Shown: positions 25,503 through 34,679, numbered from the stretch's first letter. The stretch is 64,000 bases of DNA from Bradyrhizobium oropedii (GCF_020889685.1 NZ_JACMYO010000005.1:1-64000); one strand, 5' to 3'. The notes: generated by a model not told the origin, from the letters alone. Translations and numbers: made by a program.

Positions 25503-27221
25503 ATGATAGCGCGTGAAAGCAATACGACTGCGACGACGCCCGTGCCGCCGATCGATTTCATGGCCTATCTCGCCGGCAGGGGAGCGTTGCGCGATGGCCA
25601 GAAGGAGGACAACGCTGGTCGGAGCCGTAACGCGGACGGATCGACCGGCAATGTCGATTGGAGTGCCATCACGAAACTCACCCCCTCGGCACTGGCCGAC
25701 GAACTGGCCAGCTTCTATCGGTGCGACCGCGTCCGCCGCGACGATCTGGTCGATGGGCGCTTCGCCGGCAGCGAGATGTCGACGCGATTTCTGAAGGAGG
25801 AGCGCCTGTTCCCTTACGAGGGGGTGGGCGGGGCGTTGCGTCTTGCGGTGGCCGGGCCCGTCGACAGTGAGACACTGCGGGCAGTTGAGCTCGTGCTGCG
25901 CCGGTCAATTGCGCTTGCGGTGGCGACGGCCGAGGATCTGGAGGCTGCGCTCTCATTGCGGCTGGAGGCCGATCGACCCAGCGACGCCGTCCCGGAGGCG
26001 GGCACCGGAGCGGGGGAGGACGATCTCGACAATCTGCGCGACCTCGCGCGTGGCGCGCCGGTGGTGCGGGCGCTCGACGACCTGCTGCGCCTGGCGGTCG
26101 ACCAGCGCGCGACCGATCTGCACATCGAGCCGGCCGGCAACGTGCTGCAGGTTCGGCTGCGCGTCGACGGCATGCTCAAGCACGTGTCCGCGCCGCCGAT
26201 GAGCATGTCCAAGGGGATCCTGTCGCGCCTCAAGATCATGGCGGGTCTCAATATCACCGAGCGTCGCCTGGCGCAGGACGGGCGCGCCCATATCGTCGTC
26301 GGCGGCAGCGAGATTGATTTGCGCGTCGCGACCATGCCCACGATGTATGGCGAATGCGCGGTCATTCGGTTGTTGCGCAAGGGAGCCGGCCTGGTGTCGC
26401 TCGACCAGGTGGGCCTCAGTGCGCGCGACGAGGCTGTTCTACGCAAGGCATTGCAGGCGCCCTATGGCATGGTCATCGTCACCGGACCGACCGGGTCGGG
26501 CAAGACCACGACGCTGGCGGCATCGCTCGCGGTGATCAACGAGCCGACCCGCAAGATCCTCACGATCGAGGATCCGGTCGAATACCAGATTCCGGGGATC
26601 ACCCAGACTCAGGTGCACCCCGGCATCGGGCTCACCTTCGCGTCCGCGCTGCGCTCATTCATGCGGCTCGACCCTGACGTCATCATGGTCGGCGAGATGC
26701 GCGATTCCGAGACGGCCCATATCGGCGTCCATGCTGCACTGACCGGCCATCTGGTGTTGACGACGCTGCACACCAACACCGCGGCAGGGGCCATCACGCG
26801 CATGATCGACATGGGTGTCGAGAGCTTTCTGCTGGCGTCTTGCGCGCGGGTGATCGTGGCACAGCGGTTGGTGCGGATCCTGTGCGACCACTGCAAGGAA
26901 AGCTATTCGCTGTCGGCGGCTGATATCGCCGCCGACGAACGGTACACAGCACTCGGCGTCGAGGCAGGCGAGGTGGTCTGCCGGCCGAAAGGGTGTGACT
27001 GGTGCGGTTCGACTGGTTTCCGCGGACGCAAGGGCGTGTTCGAGATCATGGAGATCGGCCCTGCGCTGCGGCGCTCAATCGGCCCGAAAACCGATGCCTC
27101 CGACCTCGAGGCCGCGGCACGGCGCGCGGGCATGACGTCGATGACTGAGGACGGCGTGGCGAAGCTGCGGGCCGGGCAGACCACGCTTGACGAAATCTTC
27201 CGCTTGACCATGAGCCTGTAG
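25503..27221 (+). CDS. gspE: Type II secretion ATPase GspE
   Basis: Cytoplasmic hexameric ATPase that drives pseudopilus assembly, 572 residues from ATG 25503. Upstream TTG/GTG starts would extend into the divergent promoter. Walker A is GPTGSGKTTT near residue 327, the Asp box and Walker B are RLDPDVIMVGEMRDSE near 390, and the His box is HLVLTTLHTNTA. The zinc-binding tetracysteine of GspE is present as CDHC near 461 and CDWC near 498. The N-terminal 150 residues contain the GspE N-domain that binds GspL. First gene of a run gspE-F-H-I-J-K-L-M with gaps of 8 nt or less or overlaps. Confidence 0.95.
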   Translation: MIARESNTTATTPVPPIDFMAYLAGRGALRDGQKEDNAGRSRNADGSTGNVDWSAITKLTPSALADELASFYRCDRVRRDDLVDGRFAGSEMSTRFLKEERLFPYEGVGGALRLAVAGPVDSETLRAVELVLRRSIALAVATAEDLEAALSLRLEADRPSDAVPEAGTGAGEDDLDNLRDLARGAPVVRALDDLLRLAVDQRATDLHIEPAGNVLQVRLRVDGMLKHVSAPPMSMSKGILSRLKIMAGLNITERRLAQDGRAHIVVGGSEIDLRVATMPTMYGECAVIRLLRKGAGLVSLDQVGLSARDEAVLRKALQAPYGMVIVTGPTGSGKTTTLAASLAVINEPTRKILTIEDPVEYQIPGITQTQVHPGIGLTFASALRSFMRLDPDVIMVGEMRDSETAHIGVHAALTGHLVLTTLHTNTAAGAITRMIDMGVESFLLASCARVIVAQRLVRILCDHCKESYSLSAADIAADERYTALGVEAGEVVCRPKGCDWCGSTGFRGRKGVFEIMEIGPALRRSIGPKTDASDLEAAARRAGMTSMTEDGVAKLRAGQTTLDEIFRLTMSL

Positions 27222-27228
27222 GGCGATC

Positions 27229-28434
27229 ATGCCACACTACCGCTACCGTGCGTTGACCAAGGCCGGAGAGATCATTCTCGGCGACGTCGACGCACCGACG
27301 CGTGAGGAGGTACTGCGGCGCATCGAATATCTCGGCCATCTGCCGGTCGAAGCCGAGATCGCGGGCCGCAAGGCGCTCGGCGCGGGCGTATCGAGCGGCG
27401 CTGTGCCCCGGCAGCGCGAGCTGACGACCGTTCTTCGCCTGCTGGCCTTGCTGCTCCGCTCTGGATTGACGCTGGAGGCGGCGCTGCAGACGCTGGAGGA
27501 AGACACCAACAAGGCGGTGTCGCGCTTCGCTGGCGGGCTGCGCTCGGCGGTCTCGGGCGGCGACGGGTTTGCCGAGGCATTGGAACGCCACAACCAGATC
27601 ATCGAGCCGATTTATATCGCGATGGTGCGCGCCGGCGAGGCGTCCGGAAAGCTGGAAGTGGTGTTGCGGGCAATCGTCGAGGACCGGACGCGGCGCGAAC
27701 AGCTGTCGCAACGGATCTCGGGGGCGGTTCGCTATCCGATGTTCCTGGTCGGGTCGGCCCTGGTCATCCTGTTTTTCTTTCTGCTCTATGTCGTCCCGCA
27801 ATTCGAGTCGGTGTTCTCGGAGCTGCGCGGGAAGCTCAATTCGGGCGCCGCGTTCGCGCTCACGATGTCGACCTGGCTGCGGGCTCATCTCAACACGTTC
27901 CTCGGGAGCTGCGCCGGGCTGCTGCTGCTCGGCTGGCTGATCCTGCGTCAGCCGGCGGCGCGGGCCTCGTTGATGGCCGTCCTAGGAGTCGTCCCCGGTG
28001 TGTCGGGACCGATGCATGACCGCCGCACCGCGCGCTTCATCGGTACGCTGGGTCTTTTGATCGAGAACGGCGTCGCATTGCCGACCGCACTGAAGATCCT
28101 GCGCGACATCATGACCGAGCCCCGCTATGCGGCGGCCGTAGAGCAGGTCCACGAACAGGTGCGCAACGGCCGCCGCTTCATCGAGGCGCTGGCCGAGAGC
28201 GAACTGGTGCCGCCGCTTGCGGTTCGCATGCTCCGGGTCGGCGACGAGACCGGCGACTTGTCGGCGATCGCGCACCATGCGGCGGAACTCTATGAGCAGC
28301 GGCTCGCCATCGGCCTCGATCGGCTGATGGGCGCGATCGGGCCGATCACCATCATCGTCGTCAGCATCGGCATCGGGACGCTGATCGTGTCGATCATGAG
28401 CGCGCTGCTCAGCATCACCGAGCTTGCGATGTAG
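27229..28434 (+). CDS. gspF: Type II secretion inner-membrane protein GspF
   Basis: Polytopic inner-membrane platform protein of the type II secretion system, 401 residues, the normal length. It contains two GspF (T2SSF) domains, at about residues 70-195 and 270-395. Typical pieces are LRSGLTLEAALQTLEED, IYIAMVRAGEASGKLE and its second-domain copy VRMLRVGDETGDLSAIA. Three hydrophobic segments are visible, near 170-195, 220-240 and 370-395. It starts 7 nt after gspE. It should couple the GspE motor to the pseudopilins. Confidence 0.95.
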   Translation: MPHYRYRALTKAGEIILGDVDAPTREEVLRRIEYLGHLPVEAEIAGRKALGAGVSSGAVPRQRELTTVLRLLALLLRSGLTLEAALQTLEEDTNKAVSRFAGGLRSAVSGGDGFAEALERHNQIIEPIYIAMVRAGEASGKLEVVLRAIVEDRTRREQLSQRISGAVRYPMFLVGSALVILFFFLLYVVPQFESVFSELRGKLNSGAAFALTMSTWLRAHLNTFLGSCAGLLLLGWLILRQPAARASLMAVLGVVPGVSGPMHDRRTARFIGTLGLLIENGVALPTALKILRDIMTEPRYAAAVEQVHEQVRNGRRFIEALAESELVPPLAVRMLRVGDETGDLSAIAHHAAELYEQRLAIGLDRLMGAIGPITIIVVSIGIGTLIVSIMSALLSITELAM

Positions 28435-28442
28435 GGGCGGCG

Positions 28443-28892
28443 ATGGCGCGAGCGAAGATCACCGGTTCATGTGCGGGGACGACCCTGATCGAGATGATGG
28501 CGGTGATGCTGATTATCTCGATGCTGGCGTCGCTGGTGGTGACGATGATGCCGGGCACCGGGCGCGGCAATTTGAAGGCGTTGACGCTGCAGGCCGCCGC
28601 ACTGCTGCGGCGTGAACGGCTTGCGGCGATTCTGTCCGGGCAACGCCGGCTGGTGTCGCTCGACGGCAATACGCGGACGCTGGTTGGGCAGAGCGGGTCG
28701 GTCGCGGTTCCGCGCGACGTCATGCTCGATGTGGTCGGCGTGGACGAAGTGTGGTCGGGACGCCGGGCAGTCGTCCGGTTCGAGCCGGACGGCGCCTCCA
28801 CCGGCGCGGTGTTGAAATTCTCTTGGGAGAATGTGCGCTATGAAGTCGACGTCAACTGGTATAGTGGGCGTGTTGCGGTCGATCTGCCCTGA
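28443..28892 (+). CDS. gspH: Type II secretion minor pseudopilin GspH
   Basis: Minor pseudopilin of 149 residues. The leader ends at a glycine followed by TTLIEMMAVMLIISM, giving the prepilin cleavage site G/T with Glu at mature position 5 and a hydrophobic assembly helix. The rest resembles a small GspH beta domain. It starts 8 nt after gspF. The mature N-terminal residue is Thr rather than the usual Phe or Met. Assignment as GspH rather than GspG rests on the missing major-pseudopilin features and on its position before gspI; confidence in pseudopilin identity is higher than in the letter. Confidence 0.82.
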   Translation: MARAKITGSCAGTTLIEMMAVMLIISMLASLVVTMMPGTGRGNLKALTLQAAALLRRERLAAILSGQRRLVSLDGNTRTLVGQSGSVAVPRDVMLDVVGVDEVWSGRRAVVRFEPDGASTGAVLKFSWENVRYEVDVNWYSGRVAVDLP

Positions 28893-29328
28893 ACCGCGTG
28901 CGGCAAGCGCCGGGTTCACGCTGATCGAGGCGCTGGTGGCGCTGGCCTTGCTGCTGGCGTTCGTGTCCGTGCTCGGCCCGCATCTGTTCTATGCACGGCG
29001 CATCGCCGACAATATCGACGGCCGCATCGCCGCGCAGACCCTGTTGCGCACATTGCTCGATGCGCCGGTCGATCGCTCGATCCTCGGTAATGGTCCGCGC
29101 GACGGCGAAGTCGCGGGTCTGCGCTGGTCGGTCGCGGCCGAGCCGATGTTCGTCGACGCAATGGTTCCGCAGCAGGACGTGTCGGTGCCCGCGGCAGGGG
29201 ATAAGAAGAAGGGAGACGAGAAGCGTCCGAGCTGGGTTGCATTTCATCTTGTTGCGACGGTGTCGTGGGCGCCCGGACAGATGGTCAGCGCCGATACGTT
29301 GCGGCTCGGATTGGGAGGCGGGGAATGA
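28840..29328 (+). CDS. gspI: Type II secretion minor pseudopilin GspI
   Basis: Minor pseudopilin of 162 residues. The leader is about 25 residues and ends AASAG, followed by FTLIEALVALALLLAFVSV, a canonical G/FTLIE prepilin site. ATG 28840 is preferred because GGGAGA lies 9 nt upstream; an in-frame ATG at 28831 sits directly on that ribosome site. The gene overlaps the end of gspH by 53 nt, implying translational coupling. A charged insertion (GDKKKGDEKR) near residue 125 is unusual and probably a surface loop. GspI normally forms the pseudopilus tip with GspJ and GspK, both encoded next. Confidence 0.88.
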   Translation: MKSTSTGIVGVLRSICPEPRAASAGFTLIEALVALALLLAFVSVLGPHLFYARRIADNIDGRIAAQTLLRTLLDAPVDRSILGNGPRDGEVAGLRWSVAAEPMFVDAMVPQQDVSVPAAGDKKKGDEKRPSWVAFHLVATVSWAPGQMVSADTLRLGLGGGE

Positions 29329-30089
29329 TCGCGGCTGCCCGCCTGGGCCGTCGCGCGGAGCACGGCTTCACCTTGATCGAAGTGCTTGCTGCGCTCGCCA
29401 TCGGGTCCGCGGTCATCGCCTCGACTGCGGTGCTGGTCAACAACGTCGCGCTGAATTTCGACCGCAGAACCGGTCTGGCGGGACGAACGGACCAGCTGCT
29501 GCTCGCCGTCGACCGCCTCGCGGCTGACCTTGGCCCGGCCCGTCAGGTGCAGCAGCCCAACGGCGGCAGCGATACCGCGAGCACATTCAGCGGCGATGCC
29601 GTTGAGGTGAGGTTTGTCACGGGAAGCGGTGCGGCGTCCGGAACCCTGGGCGAGGAGGTGATCGGCCTGCGGGTCGAGGCGACCGACGGCGTCGATTATC
29701 TGGTTCGGCGGCGCGCGCGATGGCGCGGGCAGAGCACGCCGTTCGCCAGCGTCTTGCTGCAGGATCCCGTCCGCTTGATCGAAGGGCAGGTCGACATGAG
29801 TTTTGCGTTCGCGAGCCTCGGCCCGGACGGGACGTTGTCCTGGAGCGAGACGTGGAGCGGCAAGCCATCCTTGCCTCGGCTGGTGCGGTTGACGATCCGT
29901 GACCGCGCAAGCGGCGCCGATCTCCTCCCGGGGCTTCAATTCGTCCTGCGCGCCGATGCGCCGGCCGCCTGCGCCCAGCCCGGGGCCAATGCCAAATGCG
30001 CGACCGCAGGCAAGCCCGACTCGCCGCAGCAGACTGTTCCGGCAAATGACGCATCCGCCAAGGGTGCGCCGGCGGGAGCACGCGAATGA
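29325..30089 (+). CDS. gspJ: Type II secretion minor pseudopilin GspJ
   Basis: Minor pseudopilin of 254 residues starting in an ATGA overlap with gspI. A short basic leader ends RRAEHG and is followed by FTLIEVLAALAIGSAVIAS, the prepilin site and assembly helix. The globular part contains the GspJ-type pattern of a ruler strand (FDRRTGLAGRTDQLLLAVDR) and a C-terminal beta domain. The last 50 residues form an Ala/Pro/Lys-rich, probably disordered tail with two cysteines, longer than usual for GspJ. It belongs to the tip complex with GspI and GspK. Confidence 0.9.
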   Translation: MIAAARLGRRAEHGFTLIEVLAALAIGSAVIASTAVLVNNVALNFDRRTGLAGRTDQLLLAVDRLAADLGPARQVQQPNGGSDTASTFSGDAVEVRFVTGSGAASGTLGEEVIGLRVEATDGVDYLVRRRARWRGQSTPFASVLLQDPVRLIEGQVDMSFAFASLGPDGTLSWSETWSGKPSLPRLVRLTIRDRASGADLLPGLQFVLRADAPAACAQPGANAKCATAGKPDSPQQTVPANDASAKGAPAGARE

Positions 30090-31021
30090 GCAGCCGGTCT
30101 AACCAACGTGGAATGGTTCTCCTCACCGTGTTGTGGGCGATTGCGCTGTGCTCGGTGCTCGCCATGGCAACATCGACGACCTTTCGCAGTCTCGCGGGAA
30201 TCATCCGGATCGACCGAGATCGTGTGCAGGCCGACGGGCTGCTGACCGCGGGGCTCGAGGGAGCCGCCGGCATCGTCGCGACGCTGGGCGATGCTCCGCT
30301 CACCGAGCGCGGCACGACGCTGACGTTTCCGAGCGGATCGGTGCGCATCACCGTGAGTGACGAGGGCGGCCGCATCGACATCGGAAGGGCCCCGGTGGAA
30401 CTTTTGGCATCGCTGCTGCGCCATGTCGGTGCCGCGGACGACGATGCGACCACCGTGGCGCAACGGATCGTCGCGCTTCGTGAGAAAGAAGGACAGCCGA
30501 AGTCAAACGATGCGCCGGCGCGGCCGAACGATGCGGCGAAGCCGCCGGTGCCGGCGGGCAAGCCTGACCAGCCGGCCGCCGCTTCGCCGTTCACCGACAT
30601 CGGGCAGCTCGCCAGCGTTCCCGGCATGCGGTCGGAATGGACGGCAGCGATGGCCCCCCTGATCACGGTGTTTGGCTGCGATTCCGTCAATCCACTCACT
30701 GCGCCGGTCGGGGTGCTGCAGGCGTTGCCGTCCTTCGATGCAGCGCGGCTCGACACCTTTCTCGACATGCGGAGTGCTCGACTGGCCGACCCCGAGCGGC
30801 TCGGCTTCGTCCTCGGCGCGGCGCAGAAATACCTCAAGGTTCAGCCGAAGCACGTCGTCGCGGTCGATCTGGTCGCCAGCACGACCAGTAGATACACCGC
30901 CGCTGCCAAAGCTTTCATCGTGCTGCTCGCCGAGGACAAGCAGCCGTATCGGGTTCTTGCCTGGAATCCGGTTTCGCCGTTCGCCAGGTCAAGCGCCGTG
31001 GCCTCGATGGAGGTGCGCTGA
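30086..31021 (+). CDS. gspK: Type II secretion minor pseudopilin GspK
   Basis: Largest minor pseudopilin, 311 residues, forming the pseudopilus cap. A nine-residue leader ends RG, followed by MVLLTVLWAIALCSVLAMAT. As is normal for GspK, Glu at mature position 5 is missing, which fits its place at the tip. Later segments match the family: ISDEGG-type SDEGGRIDIGRAP, then IGQLASVPGM and TVFGCDSVNPLTAPVGVLQAL, the region that binds calcium in homologues. A proline/alanine-rich linker occupies about residues 138-170. It overlaps gspJ by 4 nt and abuts gspL at ATG 31021. Confidence 0.92.
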   Translation: MSSRSNQRGMVLLTVLWAIALCSVLAMATSTTFRSLAGIIRIDRDRVQADGLLTAGLEGAAGIVATLGDAPLTERGTTLTFPSGSVRITVSDEGGRIDIGRAPVELLASLLRHVGAADDDATTVAQRIVALREKEGQPKSNDAPARPNDAAKPPVPAGKPDQPAAASPFTDIGQLASVPGMRSEWTAAMAPLITVFGCDSVNPLTAPVGVLQALPSFDAARLDTFLDMRSARLADPERLGFVLGAAQKYLKVQPKHVVAVDLVASTTSRYTAAAKAFIVLLAEDKQPYRVLAWNPVSPFARSSAVASMEVR

Positions 31022-32076
31022 TGAACATCGATGTGATGATGCGGCGCTGGGTCGACATATTGGCCCGCCTATGGCTCGGCTGGCAGGAGCGGCGCCGCGC
31101 CCGCCAATGGCTGAGGGTCGTCAGGGACGGCAGCGAATGGGTGCTTAAGGACGCGAAGAGGTCGGTCAGGGCAAAGCCCGCGACCGGGCCGGACGGCACC
31201 GCGCTGCCGAACGAGATGGTTCGTGCCGCGCAGAAATCCTTCGTCATCTTGCAACTTCCAGCCCTCAATGTTGTCTCGCGCGCGATGACCGTTCCCGCGC
31301 AGGCACGGGACCTGCTCGCCGGCATCGTGCGCAACCAGTTCGAGCGGCTGTTCCCGTGGAGGGCGAGCCAGGCCGCCTATGGTTTCAACGCCGTGCCCGG
31401 TGAGGATGCAAACGTCCTCGATGTGCAGGTTCTTGCCACCTCGCGCAGCACGCTCGACGAGGCGTGCGGGCAGCTTGCCGCGCTGGGGCTTCGTGTCGAC
31501 CGTGTCGTCGCAGCAGCCGGCCGTACTGATGCTGCTTCTGACGTCACGTTGTGGTCCCGTCTCGCCGACACAACCGATACCAGCCTGTCGCGGACGCGGA
31601 GGTTGATCGCGGGCCTGATGGTCGTAACGGCAGGGTTGACCATTGTCGTGAACGTCTGGGCGTTTATGAGCGCAGCTTCCGCGGACGGCGAAAGCGACGA
31701 CGTCGGATCGCGCGTTGCGGCACTGCAACGCCAGATCAGGGGCAACTCGTCGCGCGAGCAGATCGCCGCGCTCGCTCCCCCTGAACGGGCGCAGGCCCTG
31801 AAGGAAACGTCGTCGGTTGCGGTCGTCGTGGTCGAGGCCCTGTCGCGCGTGCTTCCCGAAACGTCCTATCTGACGGAGTTGAACATGGACGGTGCGACGC
31901 TGCGCCTTGTCGGTCTGGCCGGCGACGCCCCGTCGCTGATTGCACCGCTCGAGCAGTCCGGCCAGTTCAAAGACGTCCATTTCTTCGCCCCGACAACGCG
32001 CAACGCTGATGGCGGGCGTTTCGTGTTTCACATCGAGGCCCGGGTCGAGCCGCATTTCAGGATCGATGGAGAGTGA
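31021..32076 (+). CDS. gspL: Type II secretion protein GspL (PilN-like)
   Basis: Bitopic inner-membrane protein of 351 residues that would link GspE to GspM. The cytoplasmic half (about 1-190) has an actin-like fold region with FVILQLPALNVVSRAMTVPA and FERLFPWRASQAAYGF, resembling GspL/PilM segments. A single transmembrane helix lies near residues 195-218 (LIAGLMVVTAGLTIVVNVWA). The periplasmic half is PilN/ferredoxin-like, with LSRVLPETSYLTELNMDGA. Its start shares one base with the gspK stop. Sequence in this family is poorly conserved, so position in the operon supports the call. Confidence 0.82.
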   Translation: MNIDVMMRRWVDILARLWLGWQERRRARQWLRVVRDGSEWVLKDAKRSVRAKPATGPDGTALPNEMVRAAQKSFVILQLPALNVVSRAMTVPAQARDLLAGIVRNQFERLFPWRASQAAYGFNAVPGEDANVLDVQVLATSRSTLDEACGQLAALGLRVDRVVAAAGRTDAASDVTLWSRLADTTDTSLSRTRRLIAGLMVVTAGLTIVVNVWAFMSAASADGESDDVGSRVAALQRQIRGNSSREQIAALAPPERAQALKETSSVAVVVVEALSRVLPETSYLTELNMDGATLRLVGLAGDAPSLIAPLEQSGQFKDVHFFAPTTRNADGGRFVFHIEARVEPHFRIDGE

Positions 32077-32079
32077 CTG

Positions 32080-32658
32080 GTGCTGAAATCGAAGCTCAGT
32101 TTCAACCTCAACTTCAATTTCGACCGAGAACAGGTCTTCGCGGTCGGTGGCTTCTGCACGCTGCTGATCGTCTGTGCGATTGCGATTGCGTGGGCGTTGC
32201 AGGCGCGCGCCAATGCCTTGCAGCACCTCGCTGAGCAGAGCGATCAACTTGCGGCGCTGCAGGCGCGCGCGCGACCGGCCGCCAATCAGCGCGCGCAGAC
32301 TAAAATCCGCGCAGCACCGGAGGCTGCCTTCCTGGATGCTCCGACCAGCGGGCTCGCTACGGCGCAGTTCCAGGCTTACCTGTCCGAACTTGCCACAGGT
32401 CAACACGCGGTCGTGGTCTCATCCGGAGTCCCGGCTGATCGCGATGAGAAGAGCGATGCGATCAAGCTTCAGGTCTCCCTGAATGCCACGCTGCCGGCGC
32501 TGCAGGCCTTGCTCTATCGCCTTGAAAGCGGTGCGCCCTATGTCTTCGTCGACGCGCTGTTGATGCAGCCGGTGGGATCCGCCGATCGCGCTGCAGCCGA
32601 TCCGATGTTGAAGGTCAATCTGACGGTGCACGCCTTCTGGCGTCGCAAGACTGCATGA
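32080..32658 (+). CDS. gspM: Type II secretion protein GspM
   Basis: Small bitopic inner-membrane protein of 192 residues beginning with GTG, 3 nt after gspL. One transmembrane helix lies near residues 22-42 (AVGGFCTLLIVCAIAIAWAL), followed by a coiled stretch and a periplasmic ferredoxin-like domain ending in LKVNLTVHAFWRRK, as in GspM proteins. It is the last gene of the secretion operon. No gspN, gspC, gspD or gspG follows; the next gene is separated by 110 bp and belongs to another family. Confidence 0.8.
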   Translation: MLKSKLSFNLNFNFDREQVFAVGGFCTLLIVCAIAIAWALQARANALQHLAEQSDQLAALQARARPAANQRAQTKIRAAPEAAFLDAPTSGLATAQFQAYLSELATGQHAVVVSSGVPADRDEKSDAIKLQVSLNATLPALQALLYRLESGAPYVFVDALLMQPVGSADRAAADPMLKVNLTVHAFWRRKTA

Positions 32659-32768
32659 GGTGCGCCGTGCAACCGTTCACCGATCGCTTCCGGCGAGACA
32701 ATTACAGCGAGCAATGCCACAAATCTGCAAGATGTGGATGTTATCATCCGCCGGCGGTGGAGAGTGCA

Positions 32769-33224
32769 ATGAGTACCCGCGGCGCGTCGTCTCACAAGCA
32801 TCCCAGATCGGGTCTGCAACTCGTTGTGACCGTAATGGCTGGGATGTTCTGTTCGGCTGCGCATGCAGCCGAATTCACCATCGTGAATGCGTCAAACGCC
32901 CCATTGCAGCATCTCTATCTATCGCCGTGCGGAGCACGGCAGTGGGGACCGGACCAGTTTTCCGGCGCGTTGCCGCCGTCGAGATTTTTCACGGTCTCCG
33001 GCATCACGCCGGGATGCTACGACATCCAGTTTGTCGTTGCTCCATGGAATAACTGCGTCATCGCCGGCGCTTCGCTTCGCCGCAGGGCGGTCTGGAAGGT
33101 CACGCAGTGGACTGTCTTCGGTTCGCAGAGCGGTGATTGCTCACATGTTGCGGGTTACGTGCCCGCAGGTCGACAGCCGTGGATCTGGCAACCGGCATCA
33201 AGCTCGGACATGAAGAGGGAGTGA
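32769..33224 (+). CDS. Small exported protein of unknown function
   Basis: A 151-residue protein with a signal peptide ([19 protein letters not shown], cleavage after AHA). ATG 32769 has GGAG 6 nt upstream; the frame is open earlier but without a ribosome site. The mature part starts [20 protein letters not shown] and continues [10 protein letters not shown], a pattern I recognise from small rhizobial periplasmic proteins in which a strand is followed by (Y/S)xSP and WGxD, sometimes misannotated as argininosuccinate lyase. Four cysteines could form disulfides. It lies between the secretion operon and the UDP-xylose synthase gene, 1 nt before the latter. It might be a periplasmic factor or a secreted substrate; no function can be assigned. 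Confidence 0.65.
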   Translation: MSTRGASSHKHPRSGLQLVVTVMAGMFCSAAHAAEFTIVNASNAPLQHLYLSPCGARQWGPDQFSGALPPSRFFTVSGITPGCYDIQFVVAPWNNCVIAGASLRRRAVWKVTQWTVFGSQSGDCSHVAGYVPAGRQPWIWQPASSSDMKRE

Positions 33225-33225
33225 C

Positions 33226-34173
33226 GTGGCAAAGGTGTTGGTCACCGGCGGCGCCGGATTTCTTGGCTCGCATCTGTGCGAGCGGCTTGTCGATCAAGGT
33301 CACGATGTGCTTTGCGTCGACAACTACTTTACCGGCAGCAGGGCGAATATTGCGCATCTCATCGGCAATCCGCGCTTCGAAATGCTGCGGCACGATGTGA
33401 CGTTCCCGCTCTATGTGGAAGTGGACCAGATCTACAATCTGGCGTGCCCTGCGTCTCCGATCCATTACCAGTTCGACCCGGTCCAGACCACCAAGACCAG
33501 CGTCCACGGCGCCATCAACATGCTTGGGCTCGCCAAGCGCGTGAAGGCAAAAATCCTCCAGGCATCGACCTCCGAAGTGTACGGCGATCCCGAAATCCAT
33601 CCGCAGGTCGAATCCTATTGGGGGCACGTCAATCCCATTGGCCTGCGTTCCTGCTATGACGAGGGCAAGCGCTGCGCCGAGACGTTGTTCTTCGACTATT
33701 GGCGGCAGCACGGCTTGCGGATCAAGGTTGTGCGGATATTCAACACCTATGGCCCTCGCATGCACCCGAACGACGGCCGTGTCGTGTCGAACTTCATCGT
33801 TCAGGCGCTCGGGGGCAATGACATCACGATCTACGGGGATGGCAGCCAGACCCGCAGCTTCTGCTATGTCGACGACCTCATCGAGGCGATGATCCGCGCA
33901 ATGAACACGCCGAACGAATTCACCGGGCCCATTAATATCGGCAATCCCCGCGAGTTCACCATCCGTGAGCTGGCCGAGCAGGTCATTGCACTGACCGGAT
34001 CACGCAGCAAATTGGTGTTCGCGCCGCTGCCTTCGGATGATCCGCGTCAGAGGCAGCCGAACATCACGCTGGCTCGCAGGGTGCTCGGCTGGGAGCCGAG
34101 CGTCGATCTCAATGATGGGTTGGAGCGAACGATCAGCTACTTTCGCAGCCAGCTGCGGGCGGCCGCAGAATAG
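33226..34173 (+). CDS. UDP-glucuronate decarboxylase / UDP-xylose synthase-like SDR
   Basis: NAD-dependent extended SDR of 315 residues from GTG 33226, predicted to convert UDP-glucuronate to UDP-xylose. The Rossmann motif is [38 protein letters not shown] (the catalytic Tyr and Lys) and [13 protein letters not shown] are diagnostic of UDP-xylose synthases among epimerase-like SDRs. It would supply a pentose donor for the glycosyltransferases earlier in the island or for the envelope polysaccharide. It overlaps no gene but starts 1 nt after the preceding small exported protein, so the two are probably co-expressed. Confidence 0.88.
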   Translation: MAKVLVTGGAGFLGSHLCERLVDQGHDVLCVDNYFTGSRANIAHLIGNPRFEMLRHDVTFPLYVEVDQIYNLACPASPIHYQFDPVQTTKTSVHGAINMLGLAKRVKAKILQASTSEVYGDPEIHPQVESYWGHVNPIGLRSCYDEGKRCAETLFFDYWRQHGLRIKVVRIFNTYGPRMHPNDGRVVSNFIVQALGGNDITIYGDGSQTRSFCYVDDLIEAMIRAMNTPNEFTGPINIGNPREFTIRELAEQVIALTGSRSKLVFAPLPSDDPRQRQPNITLARRVLGWEPSVDLNDGLERTISYFRSQLRAAAE

Positions 34174-34343
34174 CATCGCGTGACGGTTCAGGATTCGATG
34201 CGGCTTCGAATTGTCCGTAGGCGCTCGCTTCGGGCACGCGTGTCGGGTTCTGCCGCTATGAAGCGGCATCGACGGCATCGTGCAACTTGTTTCACGTTGC
34301 GATGCAATGAACGTTCAGTAAAATGATTTATTAAACACGGGTG

Positions 34344-34365
34344 CCGGGCCAAGCCTGGTGTTTTT
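34344..34365 (+). terminator. Probable intrinsic terminator downstream of the UDP-xylose synthase gene
   Basis: CCGGGC, loop CAA, GCCTGG (one G-T pair) followed by TGTTTTT, 170 nt after the stop codon. The stem is short, but the T-run is good for such a GC-rich genome. Confidence 0.55.
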
Positions 34366-34679
34366 CGTTATCGGCGTAGCGCCGGGTCGCGCTGCCAGGC
34401 GCGGCCGTCAAGACAGAGTCTGAGCTGCAATCCGATTCGTCGCAGTCGGAGGCCTGACGCGGCAGCCTTTCGTGCCGCGGCGCGACTGCGATAAGATTCT
34501 GCTGCGGTACAGCAAATTCGGCCTACTTGCCGTCTGCGATGATCCGCGCGGCGATCGTCGCCCGGTGGAAGTCCGCGAGTCCCCATCGCTGCACTGCGGT
34601 GGATACGTTCGTGCCGGCGAGCGTGGCGAGCCTTTCTTTGGGGCCCGCGAGAAACCGCCTTGACGGCCTCCCGAATTTA

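Noticed and set aside
24739..25506. 255-codon frame opposite the prepilin peptidase
   Set aside because: No domain; the minus strand carries both catalytic aspartate motifs of A24 peptidases.
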